Positions 10,359-23,117 of a stretch of DNA of 64,000 nt are shown here, one piece after another (position 1 is the first letter of the stretch; every line of letters begins with the position of its first letter). Source of the DNA: Agapanthus africanus (Eukaryota; Streptophyta; Magnoliopsida; Asparagales; Amaryllidaceae); NCBI GenBank assembly GCA_030015575.1, contig JASDDO010000006.1, forward strand, positions 373,634,137 through 373,698,136, given 5' to 3'. The position numbers were made by a program, and so were the translations under genes. A model generated the notes under the pieces. It was not told the DNA's origin. It saw only the letters and a list, made by a program, of their open reading frames with translations, and did not search any database.

Positions 10359-13239
10359 TGTAACACCCGAGCCCAATAATACTATGTATACTACTAGTTG
10401 AGGGTTATTTATTGCTCATTCCAATTTTCCTGATTTTCTGGTGTTTATTGCTAAATTTTACCCGGTTAAGTCATTTTGGCACATAACAAATTTTAACTCC
10501 GAAAATAAAATTTAAGATGTCCATGTTGGCCTACTCGTCGCCACTAGTCGCGTGGTAGCGTCCGCGTGTCGAGATTCCGTTCCGTTTGGTTAAACGGGCC
10601 AGTTTGGGCGACTACACGCGCGTGCAAGTGTCCGACTTGGGGGCATGCATTTTAATCACTAAACACCTCTTTTCAAAATTTGGAACCCGCTTAAAATCCT
10701 AAAATTTGAATTTGGAACCTTTGGGCGCAACCCGGGCGCGATTTGGAAATGTTTCATTTCGCGCCAAAAGGGCCCATTTAAATTTAATATCGAATATATA
10801 TATATATTCAAATCTCTAATTCATAACAGCAAATCCCTCAAATCCTACGCAAAATCCTTCTCATATTTTTCCCCCGGCCAATCACGAGCTCCCATTGAGC
10901 TCGTGGGCCCCGCTCCCTTTCCTCATCTCTCTCTCTCTCTCTTCCCTCTATCCCTCACTCTTTCTCTCTCCAATCTCCCTTTCCTCATCTCCCTCTCTCT
11001 CTCTTCCTCTTTATATACGTAACCTTACGCAGCCGCCTCCCTCGACCCTCGTCTCCCATCGCGAACCCTAACCCTAGCTCACCGCAGATCTCACCGCCGA
11101 TCCCCCGCGACCTCGCCGTCGCCGCCCTCGCCACCACGAGACCGCCGCACTTTCCTCCTCCCTCCTTCCTCCTCTCCCCTGCGCCTGCACCCATTCCCGA
11201 CCTCGCCTCCACCTTCGCAGACCTCGCCGTCGACGCTACCCATCGTCGTCGACGACCCCCGCGGCACCCTCTCACCCTACTCGACCCGACCTCGTCGTCG
11301 TTTCCTTCCTCCCCTCGCCGGAACAGTAAACCCGAGCCCTAACCCATCGCCTACCCCGCTGTTCGCCGGAGAAACGTGCCGGCGACCTCGTCGACGCCAC
11401 CTCCGACCACCTCCCTCTCTCCCACGACCACCAGAGCCGACCACACTCTTCCCCACTCGCCGCAGCACCCTATTCCGCGCACCCCGAAGCCTCCACCCTT
11501 GCTGCAGCCGCCGCCGTCGCTTCGCCGGCGATCCAGTGCCATCGAGCCATCGTGTTTGCACCCTGTTTCTTCTCTGTGAGTTTTCCTTATGCTTCCTTCT
11601 GGTACAATCCCTCCGCTGGTCCGTACTTTGGATGCGTAGTTTATGTTCGCTAACTTTGTTGTTTCTGTTCGTTGCCGGAATCCGACCGTGCCGTCTTGGC
11701 GAACCCGACGCTCCAGTGAAGCCCCTGGTCCGTGTGATCCCGTTGACCTCTGTTGGGACTCGATCCGTGGCCCGTGCTATCTTATCGCGTTTTCTGCCGA
11801 CTTTGCATCCGCGTTCCAGTTTGCAGACCGTCGAGGCAAGTATCTGAATACTTGCTTGAACATGCTAACGTGCGAGATCTAGTCTTGCCACGCAATTTAA
11901 TTCACACTATTTAATCCCGTAACTTAATGATGGTAATGGATATCATATTATTGCAGTTATCTTAACCTGGAATCGTTACAACAGTTCTTAGTAATTAATT
12001 AACCCACATCACTCCATGCTTTAACTAAATAAAACGACTAAATTATATCTGCTTGAACTGTTAAACTATTCTTGAGACAATTATTACATTTAGTATAATT
12101 TCAATTAGTTCCTTAATTTATAAGTGTGAATATTGCTTTACCCTGTGGCTATTACACCCTAAAGATGATTGAACATGTTAATGAGAGAATATAAACATCA
12201 CTGTAGTTATATGGAATATTGTGGTTAAATACTGTTTCCTGCTGTTGTTCATTATTGATTGTGTACCTGCTGTGAGCACTTACCCGATTGCACGACATAT
12301 TGGCCTGACCCTGATACACCTGACATATACATCCTGTTGTACCATGACATTACTTGTTCCCTGATTTCATGCCTAATGCCGACAAACCTGACCATTCCTG
12401 CTGTCGATCCAGACAGACCTACTTCTACTTGATTTTGTTGGCATTAGTCCTTGACTACTGAATACCTGACCTGACATACATAGTTTGGGGGTATGGGGAA
12501 ATCAAAGGTGAAACCGACTTGTAACTCAACAGTTCGATACATTGTTCTGATCAGTCTTACGGGCTTGGCCAGCTCCGGAGTGTTGTTGCTGACATCACTC
12601 ATCCATCCTACTACCTTTTACTGCTTAGCGGCACGTCTCGGATTCAGCCCCGAGGATCATGACCGTGGTCCCGGGCACGCACGAGATACTATTGAGTTAC
12701 ATCGACGATTCATCAATTGGTTTCAAAGACTATAGAGTAGAAAACCTGATAGGACAGTTTAGTCACCATTGCACATTACCCTGCTTGTTACTTCTTATTA
12801 CTGCTTTATTCATGTTCATGTTTGCATTGTTTATTACCATGTTTTACTGTATACTTGATATCATGACGCGCTGACGTCTGGGTTTTGCATGGCCCAGATT
12901 CCGGACCCTTGTCGTCGACCGAGCAGGAGTACTTCAGCCAGCAGGCTGAACAGTGAGTCCTTAGGATTTAGTTTATTTATTGCTTTTCATTTCCAGATGT
13001 GAGCCCGCATTATGGGACGTACTGTTTATTCATTGTATTGGATCATTAGCTTCCGCACTTATTGTTTATTGATTCTTGTTATATTGGATTTGGACATGTA
13101 TTAGTTTAGTTTATTTGTACTGTTCTTGATAACCTTACAACCGTAATGTGACTGTGGATGGATACTTCCTACCCACAGGTAGCATGGTTGGCTATGTCAC
13201 GTGCCCAAACGCGCGTACTCTGGGAAGTGGGGCGTGACA
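10359..13239 (+). mobile_element. Tekay LTR 2 (middle, shared by both internal regions)
   Basis: It starts TGTAACACCCGAG and ends GTGGGGCGTGACA, with a TATATA box at 11012-11017. Its first ~1.3 kb carries variants shared with LTR 3. Its end is like LTR 1 (AAGTGGGG where LTR 3 has AAGCGGGG). It acts both as 3' LTR of copy 1 and 5' LTR of copy 2. Confidence 0.9.
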
Positions 13240-13247
13240 TGGTTTTA

Positions 13248-13265
13248 TGGTATCAGAGACATAGG
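13248..13265 (+). other. Primer binding site, initiator-Met type (copy 2)
   Basis: TGGTATCAGAGACATAGG, the same sequence and spacing as in copy 1. Confidence 0.85.
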
Positions 13266-13605
13266 TTAATTGGGTTGATTCTTTGTAGTTGGGTATTGCA
13301 CCCGATACACGAATCAAAATACCCGTGATTAGGAAACATGTCCTGCCACCTTGACCGTTTTACCGTCCTTGAATCATTCTTCCGGATCATGTCGACATGC
13401 AAACTTACTTTGCATTGTCAATTCGAAAGCCTAATCTCTTGTTATCTCTAGGACTTAGGCGACTTGAGTGGAGTTAAGTAATTGCGGCTATGATACCGCG
13501 GCATAGCTACAATGCAGTACTCTATTTAGGTATCTTGGAGTTCTAGCCTTGATTTATATATTGAATCTATCATCATGCTAATGTGTTTGTTTTGATTTCA
13601 GGATC

Positions 13606-16600
13606 ATGGCAGATAAAAATTTCAAGACGTATCAGAGGCGTGTGGATGAAGCCGCCATGTTAGGAGTGATACGTGGGATGTTGGAGAATCAGAAGAGACA
13701 AACTGAACTGATCCAACAACAGGCAGATTCATTTCAGGAGGGTTTGCAGGCTATTCAGCAGTCTGTAAACACCGCTGTAGCGAAGCCAGTTGACCGAGTA
13801 GGGACCGTGGCAGATTTCAGACGGTTGGGTCCTACTACTTTCACTGGCTTGGAGGAGCCATTGCCAGCCGAGCAGTGGCTCGTGGACACGGAGAATTTAC
13901 TGATTGCAGCACAGATCCCTGAAGACAAGAGAGTTGATGTGGTGCGCATTCAGCTGGTGGATTACGCTCGAGAGTGGTGGCTTGTGGAGGAGACCCGCTT
14001 GTCCAAGCCAATCAGTTGGGCGGATTTCTCCAAAAGTTTCTTGGAAAAGTTCTTCCCGCGGACTGCACGGGAGAAAATGGAGGAGAGATTTATTGGGCTG
14101 AAACAAAATGGAGCAGCGGTGGATGTACATGCAGCGGAGTGGACGAGACTCAGCCGTTTCGCTGGACCCTTAGTCGCCAAGGAGGCAGACAGGGCGCGAA
14201 GGTTCTTGCGCAGTTTGGATGTGGACATCCAGAGGCAGATTGTCTCCCTGGGTTTGACCACTTTCTCACAGGTTCTTACGGCAGCCAGAGAGCAGCAGAG
14301 TTTATCAGGATCGAAAGGGAACCTTCACCAGACAGCAGTTGCGGCTAGGAAGCCTGCATTTGTACCTAACCGAGATCATGGGCGCAGAGGTATTCCAGTG
14401 GACCGTCGAGGTGTAGCGCCAATGAAGAAGCCTGTGATCGTTGATCGAAGGAAGAGCATGATTTGTGATTACTGCCGATTACCTGGGCACGTGCAGAAGG
14501 ATTGTCGAAGGAGACTAGGACTTTGTCTGGTTTGTGGGGCAGCCGATCACGCAGTTGGTACTTGTCCGTCGAAGCTTCGCACGAGAGATGATATACGGAA
14601 GCCTCCGCAGAGACCGTTCCAAGGGCAGAAGCAGCTGACACAAGGACCCAACCAGGGTCGAGCTTTCACTTTGACAGCTGAGGAAGCCAAGGCATCAGGA
14701 GAAGTGGTTTCAGGTACTGTACTCGTTCGTGGTTTTCCTGCTTTGGCATTATTTGATTCCGGAGCATCCCACTGTTTTATGTCATCCAAATTTATAACTA
14801 CACACTCGATCACCTGCACGACCTTGTCTAGTTTCTGGGACATACACACTGGGAATGGGAAAATCATAGCTAGTAAGGAATGTAGAGATTGTACGGTTGT
14901 TGTTTGCGGACGAGAGCTTTTTGCAGATTTCTTGGTGATTGATACGGGAAGTTATGAAGTAGTCTTGGGAATGGATTTTCTTGGCACTTTCCACGCACAC
15001 ATTGATTGTAGGGCAAGGAAAGTAATTTTCCAGATTCCCGGGCACCCTTAGTTTACTTTCATTGGAGGAAGCAGTTCTGTCGGGCCAGTCGAGTTTAGGG
15101 CTAGGCCGACAAACAGTATTCTTGAGGCAATGGAGGTGGAAGAGCCAACAGTTGTTCGCGACTTTATGGATGTGTTCGAGGATATTTCGGGCTTACCGCC
15201 GAAGCGAGATGTGGAGTTTGCGATTGACCTCATTCCTGGTGCAGCGCCAGTATCAAAATCTTATTATCCGATGGCACCGGTGGAATTAGAAGAAGTTAAG
15301 AAACAGGTGGGTGAATTACTCGAGAAGGGATGGATTCGAAGCAGCAACTCACCTTGGGGAGCTCCAGTTCTTTTAGTGAAGAAGAAGGATGGCACGAGAA
15401 GGATGTGCATCGATTACCGAGAATTAAACCGGGTGACTATTAAGAACAAGTACCCGATCCCTCGCATTGGAGAACTTTTTGAGCAGCTTAGTGGCGCGGG
15501 GGTATTCTCGAAACTGGACATGCGATCAGGATATCATCAGGTCCGAGTGAAGGCAGAAGACATTTGCAAGACGGCGTTTCGAACTCGGTATGGGCATTTC
15601 GAGTATTTAGTGATGCCCTTCGGAGTGACTAATGCGCCGGCAATATTTATGGACTTGATGAACAGGATCTTTTCACCGTTCTTGGACCAGTTTATTGTGG
15701 TATTCATTGACGATATTCTGGTGTACTCAAAGAGTCCGGAGGAGCATGCTGAGCACTTAAGGATCGCACTGCAAACGCTGAGACAGGAGAAATTATTCGT
15801 GAAGATGAGTAAGTGCGAATTCTGGTTGGAAGAAGTGAAGTTTCTGAGGCATGTCGTGTCGGGCGATGGAATCGCCGTTGATCCCGAGAAGATTGCAGCA
15901 GTTCGAGATTGGCCTGTTCCGAAGAATGTTGCAGAGATAAGAAGTTTTCTTGGACTCGCCGGTTACTACAGAAGATTTGTGGAGAACTTCGCTCGTTTAG
16001 CTGAGCCGTTAACCAAGCTTACGCGTAAGGAGGTACCGTTTGTTTGGACAGATGGATGTGCATTGGCCTTCGAGACGTTGAAGCAGAAGTTGATAACCGC
16101 CCCTATCCTAACCGTACCGGATGATTCAGGAGGACTGGTGATTCACAGCGACGCATCTGGAAAAGGATTGGGATGTGTTTTGATGCAGAACAGGAAAGTC
16201 GTCGCTTACGCATCGAGACAGCTGAAGACTCATGAGCAGAACTATCCGACTCATGACTTAGAGCTTGCAGCCGTGATCTTCGCCCTGAAGATTTGGAGAC
16301 ACTACCTTTTGGGCGAGAGAGTTGAAGTCTTTACGGATCACAAGAGTTTGAAATATGTGTTCACTCAGAAGGAGTTGAACATGAGGCAACGCAGATGGTT
16401 AGAGTTGATGGCCGACTACGACCTTGATCTTAAGTACCATCCGGGAAAAGTTAACGTCGTGCCGGATGCGCTAAGTCGGTTGCCAGCCATTCAGGTATTG
16501 ACCGCACAAAGGGAGATCATTGCGGATTTTCAGAGATTTGACTTGGAGGTCGTGCTACCACATGCTAAGGGACAGTTGATGCAACTGCAAGTACAGTCGT

Positions 16601-18027
16601 CTTTAGTTGAGAAGATTAAAGCAGCGCAATCGCAGGATCCTAGATTGCAAAAGTTTCGGGAGCAGGTTGAAGCCGGATTGCGAACCGATTTACTGATCCA
16701 TGAAGACGGTTCTTTGAGATATGGTAGCCGTGTGTGTGTGCCAAAAGGAGATGTGCGTGAAGAGCTTATGAGGGAGGCACACAGTTCAGCTTACTCTGTA
16801 CATCCAGGAGGGACAAAGATGTACCGAGATATTCGACAGCACTTCTGGTGAGAAGGTATGAAACGGGAAATTGCTCGCTTCGTGGCTAAGTGCTTGGTGT
16901 GTCAGCAAGTCAAGGCTGAACACCAAAGGGTTGCTGGTTTGTTGCAACCACTTCCGATTCCTCAGTGGAAGTGGGAACATATAACCATGGATTTCGTGAC
17001 GGCTCTACCGCGGAGTCCAAAGGGTAACAATGCTGTATGGGTGATTGTCGATCGGTTGACCAAGGCAGCTCACTTTATTCCTTTTCGGGTTGGTCAATCG
17101 ACAGAGACTTTGGCAGAGCGATATATGCGGGAGATTGTCAGATTGCATGGAGTACCGGTAAGCATCGTGTCCGATCGGGACACTCGGTTCTTGTCGCACT
17201 TTTGGAGGAGTTTACAAGAAAGTTTGGGGACTCGATTGAAGTTCAGCACAGCTTATCATCCTCAGACTGATGGACAATCGGAGAGAACGATCCAGACCCT
17301 TGAAGATATGTTGAGAGCTTGCATGTTGGACTTTAAAGGTTCTTGGGAAGACCATCTACACCTGGTGGAGTTTTCATACAACAATAGTTTCTAAGCAACT
17401 ATTCAGATGGCCCCGTTTGAAGCGTTGTATGGTCGTAAGTGCCGTTCACCTGTTCGTTGGGATGATGTGGGTGAACGAAGGTTACTAGGGCCAGACTTGG
17501 TGGTACAGACAGTTGAGAAGGTGAATACAATCAGGAAGCATATGAAGGCAGCTCAAGGCAGACAGAAGAGTTGGGCCGACACGTCAAGAAGACCTCTAGA
17601 GTTCGCCGTGGGCGATTTGGTATTCCTGAAGATATCACCGACTAGAGAGGTGATTCGCTTTGGAAGTCGGGGAAAGCTTAGTCCCCGATTCGTTGGACCC
17701 TTCGAGATATTGGAGCGTGTTGGAGAGGTATCGTACCGGTTGGCGTTACCATCGTCATTAGCAGGAGTTCACGATGTGTTTCATGTGTCTCAACTACGGA
17801 GGTATGTTCGTGATGAGACTCATGTCTTGGATCATTCGGAGTTGACCGTTCGGGAGGACCTGACTTTTGAGGAGCGACCAGTCGAGATCAAGGATCAAAG
17901 AGAAAAGGTTCTTAAGAACAAGGTTATCCCTCTTGTGCTAGTTTCTTGGGGTAACCGATCGCATGGAGAATCTACTTGGGAGCGAGAAGACGAGATCCGG
18001 CAGAAATTCCCTCATTTTTTCCAGTAG
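13606..18027 (+). pseudogene. Tekay gag-pol polyprotein, internal copy 2 (three stops)
   Basis: One frame of 1474 codons runs the whole length with no frameshift, but in-frame stops occur at 15049-15051 (TAG, between protease and RT), 16849-16851 (TGA in place of Trp in the integrase zinc-finger region) and 17392-17394 (TAA in place of Gln late in integrase). Domain order is as in copy 1: gag, zinc knuckles, protease, RT, RNase H, integrase, chromodomain (near 17826-18020). The integrase Asp lost in copy 1 is present here (17173-17175). Both copies share Arg for the usual Gly before HVVS in RT, so they descend from one recent template. Two of the three stops are C-to-T or G-to-A type, as expected for methylated DNA. 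Confidence 0.92.
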
Positions 18028-18047
18028 TTAGTTATCTTGTATTCTTG

Positions 18048-18085
18048 GAATTTCGAGGACGAAATTCTTTTGTAGTTGGGTATGA
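18048..18085 (+). other. Pre-LTR hairpin and polypurine region (copy 2)
   Basis: Same GAATTTCG-AGGA-CGAAATTC inverted repeat at 18048-18067, followed by the purine-rich stretch up to the LTR start at 18086. Confidence 0.7.
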
Positions 18086-20966
18086 TGTAACACCCGAGCC
18101 CAATAATACTATGTATACTACTAGTTGAGGGTTATTTATTGCTCATTCCAATTTTCCTGATTTTCTGGTGTTTATTGCTAAATTTTACCCGGTTAAGTCA
18201 TTTTGGCACATAATAAATTTTAACTCCGAAAATAAAATTTAAGATGTCCATGTTGGCCTACTCGTCGCCACTAGTCGCGTGGTAGCGTCCGCGTGTCGAG
18301 ATTCCGTTCCGTTTGGTTAAACGGGCCAGTTTGGGCGACTACACGCGCGTGCAAGTGTCCGACTTGGGGGCATGCATTTTAATCACTAAACACCTCTTTT
18401 CAAAATTTGGAACCCGCTTAAAATCCTAAAATTTGAATTTGGAACCTTTGGGCGCAACCCGGGCGCGATTTGGAAATGTTTCATTTCGCGCCAAAAGGGC
18501 CCATTTAAATTTAATATCGAATATATATATATATTCAAATCTCTAATTCATAACAGCAAATCCCTCAAATCCTACGCAAAATCCTTCTCATATTTTTCCC
18601 CCGGCCAATCACGAGCTCCCATTGAGCTCGTGGGCCCCGCACCCTTTCCTCATCTCTCTCTCTCTCTCTTCCCTCTATCCCTCACTCTTTCTCTCTCCAA
18701 TCTCCCTTTCCTCATCTCCCTCTCTCTCTCTTCCTCTTTATATACGTAACCTTACGCAGCCGCCTCCCTCGACCCTCGTCTCCCATCGCGAACCCTAACC
18801 CTAGCTCACCGCAGATCTCACCGCCGATCCCCCGCGACCTCGCCGTCGCCGCCCTCGCCACCACGAGACCGCCGCACTTTCCTCCTCCCTCCTTCCTCCT
18901 CTCCCCTGCGCCTGCACCCATTCCCGACCTCGCCTCCACCTTCGCAGACCTCGCCGTCGACGCTACCCATCGTCGTCGACGACCCCCGCGGCACCCTCTC
19001 ACCCTACTCGACCCGACCTCGTCGTCGTTTCCTTCCTCCCCTCGCCGGAACAGTAAACCCGAGCCCTAACCCATCGCCTACCCCGCTGTTCGCCGGAGAA
19101 ACGTGCCGGCGACCTCGTCGACGCCACCTCCGACCACCTCCCTCTCTCCCACGACCACCAGAGCCGACCACACTCTTCCCCACTCGCCGCAGCACCCTAT
19201 TCCGCGCACCCCGAAGCCTCCACCCTTGTTGCAGCCGCCGCCGTCGCTTCGCCGGCGATCCAGTGCCGTCGAGCCATCATGTTTGCACCCTGTTTCTTCT
19301 CTGTGAGTTTTCCTTATGCTTCCTTCTGGTACAATCCCTCCGCTGGTCCGTACTTTGGATGCGTAGTTTATGTTCGCTAACTTTGTTGTTTCTGTTCGTT
19401 GCCGGAATCCGACCGTGCCGTCTTGGCGAACCCGACGCTCCAGTGAAGCCCCTGGTCCGTGTGATCCCGTTGACCTCTGTTGGGACTCGATCCGTGGCCC
19501 GTGCTATCTTATCGCGTTTTCTGCCGACTTTGCATCCGCGTTCCAGTTTGCAGACCGTCGAGGCAAGTATCTGAATACTTGCTTGAACATGCTAACGTGC
19601 GAGATCTAGTCTTGCCACGCAATTTAATTCACACTATTTAATCCCGTAACTTAATGATGGTAATGGATATCATATTATTGCAGTTATCTTAACCTGGAAT
19701 CGTTACAACAGTTCTTAGTAATTAATTAACCCACATCACTCCATGCTTTAACTAAATAAAACGACTAAATTATATCTGCTTGAACTGTTAAACTATTCTT
19801 GAGACAATTATTACATTTAGTATAATTTCATGTAGTTCCTTAATTTATAAGTGTGAATATTGCTTTACCCTGTGGCTATTACACCCTAAAGATGATTGAA
19901 CATGTTAATGAGAGAATATAAACATCACTGTAGTTATATGGAATATTGTGGTTAAATACTGTTTCCTGCTGTTGTTCATTATTGATTGTGTACCTGCTGT
20001 GAGCACTTACCCGATTACACGACATATTGGCCTGACCCTGATACACCTGACATATACATCCTGTTGTACCATGACATTACTTGTTCCCTGATTTCATGCC
20101 TAATGCCGACAAACCTGACCATTCCTGCTGTCGATCCAGACAGACCTACTTCTACTTGATTTTGTTGGCATTAGTCCTTGACTACTGAATACCTGACCTG
20201 ACATACATAGTTTGGGGGTATGGGGAAATCAAAGGTGAAACCGACTTGTAACTCAACAGTTCGATACATTGTTCTGATCAGTCTTACGGGCTTGGCCAGC
20301 TCCGGAGTGTTGTTGCTGACATCACTCATCCATCCTACTACCTTTTACTGCTTAGCGGCACGTCTCGGATTCAGCCCCGAGGATCATGACCGTGGTCCCG
20401 GGCACGCACGAGATACTATTGAGTTACATCGACGATTCATCAATTGGTTTCAAAGACTATAGAGTAGAAAACCTGATAGGACAGTTTAGTCACCATTGCA
20501 CATTACCCTGCTTGTTACTTCTTATTACTGCTTTATTCATGTTCATGTTTGCATTGTTTATTACCATGTTTTACTGTATACTTGATATCATGACGCGCTG
20601 ACGTCTGGGTTTTGCATGGCCCAGATTCCGGACCCTTGTCGTCGACCGAGCAGGAGTACTTCAGCCAGCAGGCTGAACAGTGAGTCCTTAGGATTTAGTT
20701 TATTTATTGCTTTTCATTTCCAGATGTGAGCCCGCATTATGGGACGTACTGTTTATTCATTGTATTGGATCATTAGCTTCCGCACTTATTGTTTATTGAT
20801 TCTTGTTATATTGGATTTGGACATGTATTAGTTTAGTTTATTTGTACTGTTCTTGATAACCTTACAACCGTAATGTGACTGTGGATGGATACTTCCTACC
20901 CACAGGTAGCATGGTTGGCTATGTCACGTGCCCAAACGCGCGTACTCTGGGAAGCGGGGCGTGACA
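18086..20966 (+). mobile_element. Tekay LTR 3
   Basis: It starts TGTAACACCCGAG and ends GCGGGGCGTGACA, with a TATATA box at 18739-18744. Several private substitutions (for example TAATAA near 18214, GATTACACG near 20017) are absent from LTRs 1 and 2. The next five bases, GTTTG, repeat the bases before LTR 1. Confidence 0.9.
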
Positions 20967-20971
20967 GTTTG

Positions 20972-23117
20972 TATTGTATTGTCTTGTAATTTGAATTGTA
21001 TAGATGGATGACTTGCCGGAACCATGATATCGGTAAATGGATGTAACTGGAGGATCATGTAGATGGATGTATATCCATGGTTCGGTTCAGTCAATATAGA
21101 TTGATTAGATTGAATAGACGGACTCATAGATCCATGCTGTATTGAAGTTTGATACTTGAATCATATTCAAGTCAGATTGGTTATATTGAGACTCAGTTTG
21201 AGTCAGACAATTAGAAAAGAAATTGAATCCTGAATTAGGTTTTGGTGTTATCGGTAACCGCTGCACATGGACGGCAGGATTTGTGTCTTTTTCAAGGACG
21301 ATTACCATGTTGATAAAACCGTTTATTAAGCTGTCTATTTTAAATAGGCAAGCACCCATATCTCCGGCTCCCTGAGGCTCAAGAGACTGGTTCGGCTTAA
21401 ACCTATATTTACTAGGGTCCTTAGGGTAATTTATAGAACTTGAGGGGGTTTTATGTAAAAATAATTTTGTATAATTTTCAAAATAGACCTCAAGAATTTA
21501 ATTATCGTCTTTAGAGTTTTCATAGATGTATATTTTATGTATGTGACATTTCGAGTGAATAAAACCTAATTTCATAATATATGGTATTTAATTGTAAATT
21601 ATTGAACTTGTATAGAATTGTATGGTATTTTCATGTAAATTGATTGTTTTGATTTAGAAAAGTTAGAATATTTATATTATATCAGAAATAGATATTTTGA
21701 TGATACACATAAATATATATAATAATAATAATTTTAATTTATTATTTTTTCAAGAAATCTCATTTTCTTAAAAATGATATTAAAATTTCCATCGGAATCC
21801 GAATGCTCCTTGCGGAGGTCTGAATTCCGCTCTACTAGACCCAAGGATGTGCGATAAACCACACAATCCCGAAAACTGGGCTCCCCAAAAATGGGTTGTA
21901 GAGGTACAATTTCATGGAAAGATTTAATACACTTTTGTAGAAAATGGTTTTGTAAGTTTAGGGTATTTAATTGTAAATTTGTATTTTCGGTATTCTATGT
22001 TCCGAAAAAGATATCGTGCTATGATAGAGATATGTGTTGTGAGGAGATAGGTCATTACCTCGTGAACTATCCAAAGGTATAGCAAGGAATTATAATGATT
22101 TATGTCGAACTAAATTATATGGTATTTTTCTGTAAAAGTACGATAAAAATTGAAATATGTATTCTTTTGATATGAACCTTGTCAAGATGTTTTTTTTAAT
22201 CTTTAATGATCATGATGGAAGATTTTGGTATTATTGTGTTTAAGAAAAATATGATTTTAAGGAAAAACCGAATTGGAAGTCGGATTAACTCCACTTCCGT
22301 CGGGTTTTAGAATTCTAAATTTTTAGAATAGTAAAAATAAAAGGAAGAAGGGACTTACAGGATTATTGCGTATTGGAGAGGATGAGGAAGATGTGCGAGG
22401 TGCTGGTGTGTCGTTTCCTCGTCGGGAACTCCTCAGGTCATCGCCGGAAGTTCGTCGGAGCTTCGCCCTCTGCAAACTCCACTTGTACACAAAAGACTTT
22501 GAATTTTTCTTGATAGTTTGGGCAGTGATTTGTGAGTGAGGAGGGGTGATTTGAGGTATGGAATTTATAGGAAAAATTAGGGTTTAGGGATGTGAAAAGG
22601 TGTATTAAAATTTTGTATTAAAAATGAATTAATTATGTGTTTTAAATTGCTCTGTAAATGTGTAGGGAATTTAAATAATACAGGGGTTATGGGGGAGTTA
22701 AAGAGTCGCCAGAGAAATGAAAAAATTAGGGTTTTATGCGGAGTCGACAGGCGGCGCCGGCCGATTCCTGCTTCCCGCCGGCCCGAGTCGGGGCCCGCCT
22801 CGTCGTCACGCGTCGCCGACTCCTGGACTAGCCTCGTGGACCCGTTTGTTTTATGTGTGACTCTTGGTTTTACGGGTTATGCACGCGTAGATTCTTGGGC
22901 TTCTAAAAATATTAAAAGAAAAATAATTAAAAATAATGTGTGGCTGATGGGATTTGAACTCTGGTGCTTTGGTTTTGCAGTGCAAGGTCTTACCAATAAA
23001 CTACAAGCTCCTTCTTGCTGTTCAAAAGCAAATCAAACTTATAAATTGTGCTCAAGCTCAAGTACCCCTTTCTGTATTTTTGAAAAAAAATTGTACAGAA
23101 AGTTTAGGGTTGTTACA
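20972..23117 (-). mobile_element. LTR of gag-only gypsy element, part 2 (unit 1)
   Basis: It continues the LTR broken at 2610 and matches 26749-28887. It ends GTTGTTACA, which is TGTAACAAC read on the minus strand, the LTR start. Near that start lies a tRNA-like segment with Pol III A-box and B-box matches (22951-23003). There is no believable protein gene; the longest ORF crosses the LTR end and is not conserved in unit 2. Confidence 0.8.
22951..23003 (-). promoter_or_regulatory. tRNA-like Pol III A/B-box pair inside gypsy LTR (unit 1)
   Basis: On the minus strand TAGTTTATTGG (A-box pattern TRGYNNANNNG) at 23003-22993 is followed 33 nt later by GTTCAAATC (B-box pattern GWTCRANNC) at 22959-22951. 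The spacing is that of a tRNA gene. Arms do not fold into a good tRNA, so this is a tRNA-derived or SINE-like promoter rather than a tRNA gene. Unit 2 has it at 28723-28775 with a weaker A-box. Confidence 0.4.

Larger units (their letters stand above)
2606..20971 (+). mobile_element. Tekay/Del chromovirus composite: LTR-int-LTR-int-LTR
   Basis: Three nearly identical LTRs (2611-5493, 10359-13239, 18086-20966; 2883, 2881 and 2881 bp) enclose two internal regions of 4865 and 4846 bp in the same orientation. The whole unit has one 5-bp target duplication, GTTTG, at 2606-2610 and 20967-20971; no duplication flanks the middle LTR. The site is inside the LTR of the minus-strand gypsy element, and the uninterrupted site survives at 26744-26748 in unit 2. 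The family call rests on gene order gag-PR-RT-RNaseH-IN, a C-terminal chromodomain, the initiator-Met primer site and the LTR length. Low divergence between parts points to a recent event. Confidence 0.9.

Noticed and set aside
22951..23003. A functional tRNA gene
   Set aside because: Boxes are present but the acceptor and T stems do not pair, and an anticodon arm is not clear.
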